Below are positions 8,206 through 15,698 of a stretch of 64,000 nt of DNA, one piece after another. Each line of letters starts with the position of its first letter. Position 1 is the first letter of the stretch. A program made the translations under genes and the position numbers. The stretch is taken from NCBI GenBank assembly GCA_016789905.1, contig JAEUQC010000115.1, forward strand, positions 1-64,000. Direction: 5' to 3'. This DNA is from Bryobacterales bacterium. GTDB lineage: Bacteria; Acidobacteriota; Terriglobia; Bryobacterales; Bryobacteraceae. Under the pieces are notes generated by a model. It was not told the DNA's origin. It saw only the letters and a list, made by a program, of their open reading frames with translations, and did not search any database.

Positions 8206-9870
8206 ATGCCACTCCGTAGCTACACCATCACCCAGGGTCGCGATCGCGCCCCCGCCCGCTCCATGCTGAAGGCCATCGGCTTCTCTGACTCGGACTTGCG
8301 AAAGCCCATCATCGGCATCGCCAATACCTGGATTGAAACCATGCCGTGCAACTACAACCTCCGCGCCCTCGCCGCCCAGGTGAAGGAAGGCATCCGCGCC
8401 GCCGGCGGCACGCCCATGGAGTTCAATACCATCGCCATCAGCGACGGTGTCACCATGGGCACCGAAGGAATGAAAGCCTCGCTCGTCTCCCGCGACCTCA
8501 TCGCCGATTCGATCGAGCTCACCGCCCGCGGCTATATGTTCGATGGCATCGTCTGCATGGTTGCCTGCGACAAAACCATCCCCGGTGCCGCTATGGCCCT
8601 GCTCCGCCTCAACGTCCCCGGCCTCATCCTCTACGGCGGCTCCATCCTGCCCGGCAAACTCGGCGACCGTGAGCTCTCCATTCAAGACGTCTTCGAAGCC
8701 GTTGGCGCCAACGCTGCCGGTAAGATTACTGACGCCGAACTGCTCGCCATCGAAGACCACGCCTGCCCCGGAGCCGGCGCCTGCGGCGGCCAGTTCACCG
8801 CCAACACCATGGCCACCGTCATGGAAGCCATCGGCATCGCGCCCATGTTTACCGCCTCCATTCCGCAGGTCGATCCGCGCAAAGCCGATGTCTCCCGCCG
8901 CTGCGGCGAGTTGATCCTCAACGCCGTGCAGAAGGACCTGAAGCCCCGCGACATCTGCAACCGCCAGGCGTTTGAAAACGCCATCGCCTCCGTCGCCGCC
9001 AGCGGCGGCTCCACCAACGCCGTGCTCCACCTGCTCGCCATGGCCAAGGATGCCGGCGTCGAACTCAACATCGACGATATTCATAACATCAGCCACCGCA
9101 CCCCGCTGCTCGTCGACATCAAGCCCGCCGGCAAGTACTTCGCCGTCGACGTCGACAAGGCCGGCGGCATCCCCGTCATCATCAAGCGTCTCGTCGATGG
9201 CGGCTATGCCAACGGCGCCTCCGTCACCGTCACCGGCAAAACACTCGCCGAAGAGATCCTCGACGTAAAGGAAACCCCGGGCCAGGAGGTAATTCATCAA
9301 CTCGATAACCCCCTCAAATCCACCGGCGGTCTGGTGATCCTCAAAGGCTCGCTCGCCCCCGATGGCTGTGTCATCAAAGTCACCGGTATCGCCCGCAAAG
9401 AACAGCGCGGCCCGGCCCGCGTGTTCGACCGGGAAGAGGACGCCATGGCCGCCGTCACCAGCGGCAAGGTGCAGGCCGGCGACGTCGTCGTCATTCGCTA
9501 CGAAGGCCCCAAAGGCGGCCCCGGTATGCGCGAAATGCTCGGCGTCACCGGAGCCATCATGGGCGCCGGTCTCGGCGATAGCGTCGCCATGCTCACCGAT
9601 GGCCGCTTCAGCGGCGCCACCCGCGGCTTCATGATCGGCCACGTCGCGCCTGAAGCCTTTGACGGCGGCCCCATCGCCATCGTTCAGGACGGCGATATCG
9701 TCCACATCGATCTGGAGAAGTTCACCATCAATCTCGAACTTCCCGCGGAGACCATCTCCGCGCGCCTGGCCAATTGGAAGCGGCCCGCGCCCAAATACCA
9801 GACCGGCGTGTTCTCAAAATACATCAAACTCGTCGGCTCGGCATCGCAAGGCGCAACCACCGACCACTAA
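8206..9870 (+). CDS. ilvD: Dihydroxy-acid dehydratase
   Basis: A 554-residue Fe-S dehydratase of branched-chain amino acid and pantothenate synthesis, converting 2,3-dihydroxy-isovalerate or -methylvalerate to the 2-oxo acid. Cluster-binding and signature segments are visible: CNYNLRALA with its early cysteine, CDKTIPGAAMALLRLN (about residues 120-135), CPGAGACGGQFTANTMATVM (about 187-206), and the C-terminal GRFSGATRGFMIGHVAPEA with SDGxTMG-type motifs. Full length. It stands alone here, with no ilvB/C/E nearby, and is followed by a strong inverted repeat at 9898-9938. Confidence 0.97.
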   Translation: MPLRSYTITQGRDRAPARSMLKAIGFSDSDLRKPIIGIANTWIETMPCNYNLRALAAQVKEGIRAAGGTPMEFNTIAISDGVTMGTEGMKASLVSRDLIADSIELTARGYMFDGIVCMVACDKTIPGAAMALLRLNVPGLILYGGSILPGKLGDRELSIQDVFEAVGANAAGKITDAELLAIEDHACPGAGACGGQFTANTMATVMEAIGIAPMFTASIPQVDPRKADVSRRCGELILNAVQKDLKPRDICNRQAFENAIASVAASGGSTNAVLHLLAMAKDAGVELNIDDIHNISHRTPLLVDIKPAGKYFAVDVDKAGGIPVIIKRLVDGGYANGASVTVTGKTLAEEILDVKETPGQEVIHQLDNPLKSTGGLVILKGSLAPDGCVIKVTGIARKEQRGPARVFDREEDAMAAVTSGKVQAGDVVVIRYEGPKGGPGMREMLGVTGAIMGAGLGDSVAMLTDGRFSGATRGFMIGHVAPEAFDGGPIAIVQDGDIVHIDLEKFTINLELPAETISARLANWKRPAPKYQTGVFSKYIKLVGSASQGATTDH

Positions 9871-9897
9871 GAAAAAACCCAAATAATAACGCCATTC

Positions 9898-9938
9898 GGG
9901 GACCGGTGCATCTGAACCAGGGAGCGCACCGGAACCCC
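9898..9938 (+). terminator. Strong inverted repeat after ilvD
   Basis: GGGG-A-CCGGTGC (9898-9909) pairs with GCACCGG-AA-CCCC (9926-9938), an 11-bp GC stem with a one/two-base bulge and a 16-base loop. It begins 27 bases after the ilvD stop and ends 53 bases before the fasciclin start. There is no T-run after it, so it may be a factor-dependent terminator, a transcript-end stabiliser for ilvD, or a leader structure for the fasciclin mRNA. Confidence 0.45.
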
Positions 9939-9991
9939 TTATGAACTGTAAGGAGCCGGCGACTCGTACCCAATTGATCAGGAGATCGTAC

Positions 9992-10483
9992 GTGAATCGC
10001 AAAACCCTTTTGTCCCTCTTCGCCGGTATGCTGGTGGCTACCTCCGCCTTTGCCGCACCGGCCGCCGATGGCGCCAAGCATGACATTGTCGACACCGCTG
10101 TCGCCGCTGGCTCCTTCAAGACTCTCGCCGCCGCGCTAGGCGCCGCTGGCCTCGTTGACACGTTGAAGGGCGCTGGCCCGTTCACCGTGTTCGCCCCCAC
10201 CGATGAAGCGTTCGCCAAGCTTCCCGCCGGCACCGTCGAAAACCTCCTGAAGCCGGAGAATAAGGCCAAGCTGACGGCTATTCTTACCTATCATGTCGTT
10301 CCCGGCAACGTGATGGCGAAGCAGGCCATGAAGCTCAAGTCCGCCAAAACGGTCAACGGCAAAGCGCTGAAGTTGAAAGTTGTGGATGGAGCGTTGATGG
10401 TGGACGGCGCCAAGGTTGCCAAGGCCGACATTGGCGCGTCCAATGGCGTGATTCACGTCATTGACTCGGTCGTTCTCCCCTAG
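9992..10483 (+). CDS. Secreted fasciclin (FAS1) domain protein
   Basis: The GTG at 9992 is preceded by AGGAGATC with ideal spacing and yields a clean signal peptide (VNRKTLLSLFAGMLVATSAFAAPA). An ATG 51 bases upstream would bury the signal. One FAS1 domain fills the mature protein (about residues 30-160). It has the H1 motif GAGPFTVFAPTDEAFAKLP, the YHVVPG motif (YH dyad), and the C-terminal NGVIHVIDSVVLP H2-type segment. Secreted bacterial FAS1 proteins act in adhesion or matrix binding. Its stop shares CTAG (10480-10483) with the convergent anti-sigma gene. Confidence 0.92.
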   Translation: MNRKTLLSLFAGMLVATSAFAAPAADGAKHDIVDTAVAAGSFKTLAAALGAAGLVDTLKGAGPFTVFAPTDEAFAKLPAGTVENLLKPENKAKLTAILTYHVVPGNVMAKQAMKLKSAKTVNGKALKLKVVDGALMVDGAKVAKADIGASNGVIHVIDSVVLP

Positions 10484-10743
10484 TCCATCGCGGCTCTCAA
10501 TCGTTCTTCCAAGCGCTGCGCCACGGCGGGTTCCAACTCGTCCTGGCGCAGCGCTTCGTGCATGGCGGCAACAACGCGCGAATAACTATGGCCGAATGTC
10601 GCGCAGCGCGCGCACTCGCGAACATGCGCCTCCACCCGCGCCTGTTCACCCGGTGCCAGAGTGTCGTCCAGATACTCTTCCAGCAGCGCCAGCACCTCAC
10701 GGCAACGCAGCCCGCCAACGTTTCGCTCCAACTCCGCATTCAT
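10480..10743 (-). CDS. Zinc-finger (ZAS) anti-sigma factor
   Basis: An 87-residue soluble protein beginning MNAELERNVGGLRCREVLAL, with the H-x3-C-x2-C zinc motif of anti-sigma factors in HVRECARC (about residues 40-47). No membrane segment follows, so it should act in the cytoplasm on the ECF sigma factor encoded just upstream. Intact family members normally overlap the sigma gene by ATGA. Here the ATGA instead overlaps the end of a decayed duplicate, because the sigma/anti-sigma junction has been tandemly repeated (see 10740-11012). It is the only complete anti-sigma copy, so it may now be poorly coupled to sigma translation. Confidence 0.82.
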   Translation of the reverse strand: MNAELERNVGGLRCREVLALLEEYLDDTLAPGEQARVEAHVRECARCATFGHSYSRVVAAMHEALRQDELEPAVAQRLEERLRAAMD

Positions 10744-11012
10744 CGGCAAACCTCCTGCGTCAACACCGGCATCACCCGCGGCCATGTCGTAGGCTCCCCG
10801 TCGCTCCCATCGACAATTAGATCCTCCCCCATCAACGCCAACACCTCCCTGCGAGGCAGCCAAACAACGTTTCGCTCCAACTCCGGATTCATCGGCAAAC
10901 CTCGAGCCTCAACGCCGCCGCCAGCCGAGGCAGCGGGACAGCGCGTTCCCCCGGCGTCAATATGTCGTCCAGGTTCCCGGCCAACAACGTTTCGCTCCAA
11001 CTCCGGATTCAT
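10740..11012 (-). pseudogene. Decayed tandem copies of the sigma-end/anti-sigma-start junction
   Basis: A 90-codon open frame contains two further anti-sigma starts (MNPELERNVV at 11012 and near 10893) and ends LTQEVCR, the last residues of the sigma factor (…LTQEICR). The block beginning CAACGTTTCGCTCCAA recurs at 10716, 10865 and 10985. In a shifted frame, copy 1 still reads like NLDDILTPGERA (compare YLDDTLAPGEQA of the real anti-sigma), and copy 2 retains a CREVLALLEE-like stretch (RREVLALMGE). The region is therefore two partial duplications with internal deletions and frameshifts, not an independent gene. Confidence 0.8.
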
Positions 11013-11617
11013 CGGCAAATCTCCTGCGTCAACGCCGCCATCAGCCGCAGCCGCGCGCGGTGCAAGCGCGTCTTCATCGCCGGCAGCGTCAACCGCAGCA
11101 TCCGCGCAGTCGCTTCGCCGTCCAACCCCTCTACATCGCGTAACAGCAAAATAGCGCGGTCCGCCGGCGCCATCCGCGCCATGGCGTCCGCCACCGCCGT
11201 GGTCTGCTCCGCGCGAGCGGCAATCTGTTCCGGCGTCGGCCCGCCCCAGCCCGCGGCCAGGCCAAGCTCTTCGAGCGGCGTCTCCGCCACCGGCAGCCGC
11301 TCCAACTTCTCATGCAGATGGTAAGCCGCGTTCCGGGCAATCGTATAGAGCCACGTCTTCGGGCTCGCCTCGCCCCGAAACGCCGCCGCGCCACGCCAAG
11401 CCGCCAGAAACGTCTCTTGCAGCAGATCTTCGGCATCGGCCGCTGTTGGCGTCAACACACACAGATAACGATAGATCGCGGCGCGGTGACGCGCAACGAA
11501 GAGTTGAAACGCTTCCCCGTCACCCTCCGCGCCGCGTCGCAGCAGTTCGGCGTCACTTAGGACTGTGTCTGGCGGACTGGACAAGTCGAAAACCCTAACA
11601 GAGTATAGACGGGGCAC
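11009..11617 (-). CDS. ECF-type RNA polymerase sigma factor
   Basis: About 200 residues with sigma-70 region 2 (FVARHRAAIYRYLCVLTPTA, DAEDLLQETFLAAWRG, WLYTIARNAAYHLH) and region 4 (MARMAPADRAILLLRDVEGL then GEATARMLRLTLPAMKTRLH). There is no extra C-terminal domain, so it is a minimal ECF factor that should be held by the neighbouring zinc anti-sigma. The start is uncertain: no ATG lies at the conserved N-terminus. GTG at 11617 is used here; TTG at 11584 is the alternative. Either start lies inside the 3' end of the upstream DUF2892 gene, which suggests coupled translation. The stop overlaps the first MNPELERNVV start by ATGA. Confidence 0.9.
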   Translation of the reverse strand: MPRLYSVRVFDLSSPPDTVLSDAELLRRGAEGDGEAFQLFVARHRAAIYRYLCVLTPTAADAEDLLQETFLAAWRGAAAFRGEASPKTWLYTIARNAAYHLHEKLERLPVAETPLEELGLAAGWGGPTPEQIAARAEQTTAVADAMARMAPADRAILLLRDVEGLDGEATARMLRLTLPAMKTRLHRARLRLMAALTQEICR

Positions 11618-11769
11618 GAACCGAGCAAACCGGTCAACAGGGGCACAGCGCCAACATAGCCCCACGCCGGCACCGCGCCCAACGCCGCCGCGCCCACCAG
11701 CCCGGCTCCCGCGCCAATGCGGACGATTCGTTCCACCGGATGCTCATTGCGAGGTAGTAATTTGTTCAT
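11557..11769 (-). CDS. Small DUF2892/YgaP-like membrane protein
   Basis: A 70-residue protein with the pattern of the YgaP transmembrane domain: charged N-terminus (MNKLLPRNEHPVERIVRIGA), two hydrophobic helices (GAGLVGAAALGAVPAWGYVG and VPLLTGLLGSCPVYTLLGFS) and the conserved GxCPxYxxxxxxTC spacing. AAGGTGAG stands 6 bases before the ATG. The family sits in the inner membrane; in YgaP it is joined to a rhodanese, but here the domain stands alone. It overlaps the start of the sigma factor gene, so this little membrane protein and the ECF pair probably form one operon. What it does there is unknown. Confidence 0.8.
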   Translation of the reverse strand: MNKLLPRNEHPVERIVRIGAGAGLVGAAALGAVPAWGYVGAVPLLTGLLGSCPVYTLLGFSTCPVRQTQS

Positions 11770-11844
11770 TGCACTCACCTTTCGCACCGTATAGAGTGCC
11801 CGCGCCGGAAAAGGATTCCCCCTTCGATTGACGAAATTTGCGGC

Positions 11845-11882
11845 GACGTGTAATTATTCATGATAGTGAATAAAGATTCAAT
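11845..11882 (+). promoter_or_regulatory. Double ARG box (ArgR operator) before argF
   Basis: The 18 bases at 11865-11882 read AGTGAATAAAGATTCAAT, which fits the classical ARG box WNTGAATWWWWATTCANW with a single deviation. A second, half-conserved box (ATTCATG right half) occupies 11845-11862, two bases before it. Tandem boxes with 2-3 base spacing are the normal ArgR hexamer operator. TTGACG at 11828-11833 may be the -35 of the repressed promoter. argR itself is the third gene of the operon, so the circuit should be autoregulatory. Confidence 0.7.
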
Positions 11883-11898
11883 CCAAGAGAGGCCGTCC

Positions 11899-12795
11899 AT
11901 GGCCGCTCCGGATCTGCGCAGCGATCTGGATCTCACATTGGATGAGCTGCAACAACTGCTGCAACTGGCCGCTGATGTGAAACGCGCGCCCGGCCGTTTT
12001 TCCACCGCGCTGCAAGGCCAGGCGCTGAGCCTGCTATTCGAAAAGCCCTCGCTGCGCACGCGCCTTACTTTTGAGCTGGCCATCCAGCAGTTGGGCGGCT
12101 ACGCCGTTACCAGCATCGGCATGATCGGCGACCGCGAGCCCTTGAAAGACATGGCGCGCAATCTCGACCGGTGGACCCAAGGCATCGTCGCGCGCGTCTT
12201 CGCGCAATCCACGATCGAAGGCCTGGCCGAATGGTCCCGCGTGCCCGTGATTAACGCGTTGAGCGACCTCTACCATCCCTGCCAGGCGCTGGCCGATGTG
12301 CAAACAATTCAGGAACGTTTCGGGCGTTTTGAAGGATTGAAACTTGCCTACGTTGGCGATGGCAACAACGTGGCGCATTCGCTTATGCTCACCGCCGGGC
12401 GGCTGGGCATGCACGTCGCCGTCGCAACGCCAACGGGCTACGAGCCCAACGCCGCCATCGTCGCGCAGGCTCGCGCGCATGGTGCCGCCATCACCGTGAC
12501 CAACGCCGCCGCCGAGGCCGCCAAGGGCGCCGCGGCCGTCTATACCGACGTTTGGGCCAGCATGGGCCAGGAGGCCGAAGCCGAAGAGCGCAAGCGCATC
12601 TTCGCGCCGTATCAGGTGAACAGCGCGTTGATGGCGCATGCCGCCCCCGACGCCATCTTCCTCCACTGCCTGCCCGCCAAGCGCGACCAGGAAGTGACCG
12701 ACTCCGTGATGGAGTCCAGCCAATCGGCCATCTTTGACCAGGCCGAAAACCGTCTGCACGCCCAAAAGGCGCTGCTCTTGATGCTTCTTAAATAA
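11899..12795 (+). CDS. argF: Ornithine carbamoyltransferase
   Basis: 298 residues. It makes citrulline from ornithine and carbamoyl phosphate. The carbamoyl-phosphate loop is FEKPSLRTR (about residues 49-57), a variant of the common STRTR seen in several phyla. The second site is the YHPCQALADVQT block, and the ornithine-binding signature HCLPAKR lies near residue 255. The ATG at 11899 has AAGAGAGG ahead of it. An ATG 39 bases upstream lies inside the ARG box and would add an unrelated peptide. It is the first gene of argF-argH-argR, with 3 bases to argH. Acetylornithine carbamoyltransferase is unlikely because the ornithine HCLP loop is intact. Confidence 0.95.
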   Translation: MAAPDLRSDLDLTLDELQQLLQLAADVKRAPGRFSTALQGQALSLLFEKPSLRTRLTFELAIQQLGGYAVTSIGMIGDREPLKDMARNLDRWTQGIVARVFAQSTIEGLAEWSRVPVINALSDLYHPCQALADVQTIQERFGRFEGLKLAYVGDGNNVAHSLMLTAGRLGMHVAVATPTGYEPNAAIVAQARAHGAAITVTNAAAEAAKGAAAVYTDVWASMGQEAEAEERKRIFAPYQVNSALMAHAAPDAIFLHCLPAKRDQEVTDSVMESSQSAIFDQAENRLHAQKALLLMLLK

Positions 12796-12798
12796 CTC

Positions 12799-14199
12799 AT
12801 GTCTTCCAGCGAAAAACTACAGCTTTGGGGCGGCCGTTTCCAATCCGGCCCCTCGGCGACCTTTGAAGCCTTCTCCGGCTCCCTCCATTTCGACAAACGG
12901 CTGGTGGACTGCGACATTCGCGGATCCCAGGCCTTTGCCCGCGCGCTGGAACGCGTCGGCATTCTGACGGCCTCCGAACGGGAGCAATTGGTAACGGCGT
13001 TCGACACGATGCGCGCCGAGGCCAAAGAACCGGCGTTCTACGAAGGCGCCACCGATGAGGATGTTCATACACTCGTCATCCGGCGGCTGAAGGAGAAAGT
13101 GGCGGGCCTCGCCGACAAGATTCACACCGGCCGCAGCCGCAATGAACAGGTGTCGCTCGATACCCGCCTGTGGCTGCGCGAAACCATCGACGAGACGCGG
13201 GCGCTGCTTCGCGAGTTCCTGAAGGAACTGCTGGCACTGGCGAACCGCCACGCCGACGCCGTCATTCCAGGCTACACGCACCTGCGCCGCGCGCAGCCGG
13301 TGCTGTGGGCGCACTACTGTCTCGCCTATTTCGAAATGTTTCTGCGTGACGATGAGCGGCTGGCGCAGGCGCGGGCGCGGGTCAATTTGTGTCCGCTCGG
13401 CAGCGGCGCGCTGGCCGGATCCGGGTTCCCGTTTGACCGCGAAGCGATCGCGAAAGACCTCGGCTTCGACGGGATTACACGCAATAGCATGGATGTGAGC
13501 GGCGACCGCGACTGGGCGCTCGATTACCTCTACGCCACCTCGACGCTGATGCTGCATTTGAGCCGCCTGGCGGAGGATTGGATTCTGTACTCGTCCGATG
13601 AGTTCGGCTGGCTGGAACTGGGCGACGGCGTGACCAGCGGATCGAGCCTGATGCCGCAGAAGAAGAACCCGGATTCGCTGGAGTTGATCCGCGGCAAGTC
13701 GGGCCGCGTGTTCGGGAGTTTGACGTCGTTGTATGTGACCGTGAAAGGCACGCCGATGACCTATAACCGCGACATGCAGGAAGACAAGGAGCCGCTGTTC
13801 ATTGCCGCCGATCAGTGCAACGGATCGCTGGCGATGATTGCCGAAGTGGCGAAGACGACGGTGTTGAAACCCGCCGCGCCGGCTGAGGCGGCGGAGGTGA
13901 GCTGGGCTGTGGCCACCGACATCGCCGAAGCACTGGCGCGGGCTGGAACGCCGTTCCATCAGGCTCACAAGCTGGCGGGTCGCTTGGTGCTGCATAGCTT
14001 GCAGAGCGGCATGAAGCCGGCCGATTGGAGCCCGGAGGATTTGGCGGCGTTCGCGCCGGAGATGAAACCGGAGATGGCGGCGTTAATGAATCCGAAAGAG
14101 GGGATGAAGAGCCGGCAGGTGCCCGGCGGCACGGCGCCTGAACAGGTGCATCAGGCGCTGGCGGCGGCGGCTGAGCGGCTGGCCGCGTTGTCATCATGA
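12799..14199 (+). CDS. argH: Argininosuccinate lyase
   Basis: 466 residues of the fumarase/aspartase superfamily, cleaving argininosuccinate to arginine and fumarate. The N-terminus LWGGRFQSGPSATFEAFSGS is typical. DKIHTGRSRNEQVSLDTRLW and the catalytic-loop signature GSSLMPQKKNPD (about residues 278-289) are intact. The start lies 3 bases after argF and the stop overlaps the argR ATG (ATGA), so the three genes are one transcript. argG is not in the window. Base composition of the + strand shifts from C-rich to G-rich within this gene. Confidence 0.97.
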   Translation: MSSSEKLQLWGGRFQSGPSATFEAFSGSLHFDKRLVDCDIRGSQAFARALERVGILTASEREQLVTAFDTMRAEAKEPAFYEGATDEDVHTLVIRRLKEKVAGLADKIHTGRSRNEQVSLDTRLWLRETIDETRALLREFLKELLALANRHADAVIPGYTHLRRAQPVLWAHYCLAYFEMFLRDDERLAQARARVNLCPLGSGALAGSGFPFDREAIAKDLGFDGITRNSMDVSGDRDWALDYLYATSTLMLHLSRLAEDWILYSSDEFGWLELGDGVTSGSSLMPQKKNPDSLELIRGKSGRVFGSLTSLYVTVKGTPMTYNRDMQEDKEPLFIAADQCNGSLAMIAEVAKTTVLKPAAPAEAAEVSWAVATDIAEALARAGTPFHQAHKLAGRLVLHSLQSGMKPADWSPEDLAAFAPEMKPEMAALMNPKEGMKSRQVPGGTAPEQVHQALAAAAERLAALSS

Positions 14200-14627
14200 A
14201 CAAGGCATACCGGCAGGGGCAGATTCTCAAGGTGATCGAGCGCCAGCAGGTCCACACGCAGGACGAGTTAGCGCGCGAGTTGGCTAAGGCGGGCTTGCAG
14301 ACGACGCAGGTTACGCTATCGCGCGACATTCGCGAATTGGGGCTGGCCAAAACCGCCGCCGGATACCGGCGTTTCGCCATAGAGGCCGCGGCGTTTGGTC
14401 CGGACCTGTCGATGATCGCCGGTGAGTTTCTGACCGATGCGCGGGTGGCGCAGAATCTGCTGGTGCTGCGTACGAGCCCGGGGAACGCGTCGACGCTGGC
14501 ATCGGCGCTGGACCGGGAAAAGTGGGACGAGGTGATCGGAACCCTCGCCGGCGACGATACCGTGCTGGTGATCACCGGCGACACCGCCCAAGCCGCCGCC
14601 ATCCGCGACCGCCTCCTCAAACATTAA
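14196..14627 (+). CDS. argR: Arginine repressor ArgR
   Basis: 143 residues. The winged-helix N-terminal domain includes the recognition segment TTQVTLSRDIRELGL. The C-terminal arginine-binding and oligomerisation domain has NLLVLRTSPGNA and IGTLAGDDTVLVI, the latter holding the GDDT arginine ligands. It binds ARG boxes when loaded with arginine. The candidate operator is the double box at 11845-11882 before argF, so the gene would repress its own operon. The last codons and the TAA are part of a 57-bp perfect-looking palindrome (14609-14665), which folds the end of the mRNA into a long hairpin. Confidence 0.95.
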   Translation: MNKAYRQGQILKVIERQQVHTQDELARELAKAGLQTTQVTLSRDIRELGLAKTAAGYRRFAIEAAAFGPDLSMIAGEFLTDARVAQNLLVLRTSPGNASTLASALDREKWDEVIGTLAGDDTVLVITGDTAQAAAIRDRLLKH

Positions 14628-14665
14628 ATTGGTGCCAAGCGCCAATTTAATGTTTGAGGAGGCGG
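14609..14665. repeat. REP-like palindrome fused to the argR 3' end (27-bp arms)
   Basis: The left arm starts in the last argR codons (CCGCCTCCTCAAACATTAAA...) and the right arm mirrors it exactly through 14665, giving 27-bp arms with one G-T wobble and a 3-base loop. The inner 29 bases are the REP-like core (ATTAAATTGGTGCC / GCCAATTTAAT). The argR TAA lies within the stem. No T-run follows, so it is not an ordinary intrinsic terminator, though it should protect the mRNA 3' end. Confidence 0.85.
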
Positions 14666-14813
14666 GTTTGGGTCGAATCATGAAAATCCCTTTGCCCCAT
14701 ACAGCCAGGAGACGATGGGCGCGCTAAAAAACAGCCCAAAATGCTGGCATAGTGATGCGGTTCATAGGCCAACTCGCCGCTCTGTAGTGGCTGCGGGCTA
14801 AGGCCTGCAGGCA

Positions 14814-14848
14814 AACATTAAATTGGCGCTTGGCACCAATTTAATGTT
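14814..14848. repeat. REP-like palindrome at the hpnD stop, inverted partner
   Basis: The central 29 bases are the exact reverse complement of the core at 14622-14650. Arms of 16 bases begin AACATTAAATTGG. The element begins within the hpnD stop codon (TAA at 14849-14847). The two elements face each other across 148 bases (14666-14813) in which no gene or clear motif was seen. An inverted pair of this kind is the arrangement of BIME elements. Confidence 0.85.
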
Positions 14849-15698
14849 AGAGGGCGTGGAGGAGTTTGCGGGCGCCGGCTTCGATGACCAATAGGGCTTT
14901 TTCCGGCGTCGAAAGACGGACGCGCTGGTCCAGGACGCGGAACTCTTTTTCCTCGATCCGGCCCAGCAGACGGTAGTAGATCTGAATCATCGCCCAAAGG
15001 CTGGCGCGGCTGTCCGGATGCACCATCTTGATCAAGGGCATCGACTCGTTGTAATACGCTCTGGCACGCTCCGCTTCAAAACGCATTAGCGCAATGAACT
15101 CGGGCGTGTAAGTAATCTTCGCTGGCGCTACACCGAAGCGACTCAGGTCCTCGGCCGGCAAGTACACCCGGCCCAATCCGATATCCTCCTGCACGTCACG
15201 CAGGATGTTCGTCAGTTGAAATGCGATGCCGCACTTTTCGGCCAGTTCCAGCGCCTTCTTGTCCTCAAAGCCAAAAACATGAATAATGGTCAGCCCCACC
15301 ACGCTCGCGACCCGGTAGCAGTACTTGTAAAGATCATCGAAGGTGTTCATCACCTGCGGCGCCAGGTCGCTCGAAACGCCGTCGATCATGTCGTGGAAAT
15401 ACTGGTGCGGGATTTTGTACTTCATTACAGCGTCGTGGAAGGCAGGCCACACAGGGTGATCGGTGAACTCGCCGCGGAGGGCATTATCGAGATCGGCCCG
15501 CCACTGACGCATCGTCTCCATGGTGGTCGAACCAGCGTCGTCGCTCAGATCGTCGCAGTAGCGCATGAAAGCGTAAATGGCGCACATGGCGTCGCGCTGG
15601 GCGTCCTTCAACAGCACGAAAGAATAGTAGAAGTTCTTGGCGCGGCGGCGGGAAATATCGCGGCAGTAGGCGTAGGATTCCGATACCGTGATGGTCAC
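14847..15698 (-). CDS. hpnD: Presqualene diphosphate synthase HpnD
   Basis: 283 residues of the squalene/phytoene synthase fold. The first Asp-rich motif is in AFMRYCDDLSDDAG (about residues 43-56) and the second in LTNILRDVQEDIGLGRVYLP (about 166-185). Together with HpnC it feeds farnesyl diphosphate into hopanoid squalene synthesis (FPP to presqualene diphosphate). It resembles HpnD rather than plant-type phytoene synthase because of the hopanoid context and the adjacent hpnC. The GTG start overlaps the hpnC stop by 4 bases. It is the last gene of the hopanoid run. hpnE, the usual third squalene gene, is absent. Confidence 0.9.
   Translation of the reverse strand: MTITVSESYAYCRDISRRRAKNFYYSFVLLKDAQRDAMCAIYAFMRYCDDLSDDAGSTTMETMRQWRADLDNALRGEFTDHPVWPAFHDAVMKYKIPHQYFHDMIDGVSSDLAPQVMNTFDDLYKYCYRVASVVGLTIIHVFGFEDKKALELAEKCGIAFQLTNILRDVQEDIGLGRVYLPAEDLSRFGVAPAKITYTPEFIALMRFEAERARAYYNESMPLIKMVHPDSRASLWAMIQIYYRLLGRIEEKEFRVLDQRVRLSTPEKALLVIEAGARKLLHAL

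Noticed and set aside
7993..9705. A 570-residue frame opposite ilvD, and similar long frames opposite waaA-lpxK (23650-25452) and smc (29158-31062)
   Set aside because: All are antisense shadows of well-conserved genes: Gly/Asp/Val-rich low-complexity peptides, no ribosome site, no motif, explained by the high GC of the sense codons.
10740..11012. Independent small gene between sigma and anti-sigma
   Set aside because: Its content is two truncated, partly frameshifted copies of the flanking gene ends; no complete zinc motif remains.
14666..14813. A small RNA or gene between the two inverted palindromes
   Set aside because: No promoter pair, ribosome site or convincing frame was seen; it may simply be the spacer of a BIME-like element.
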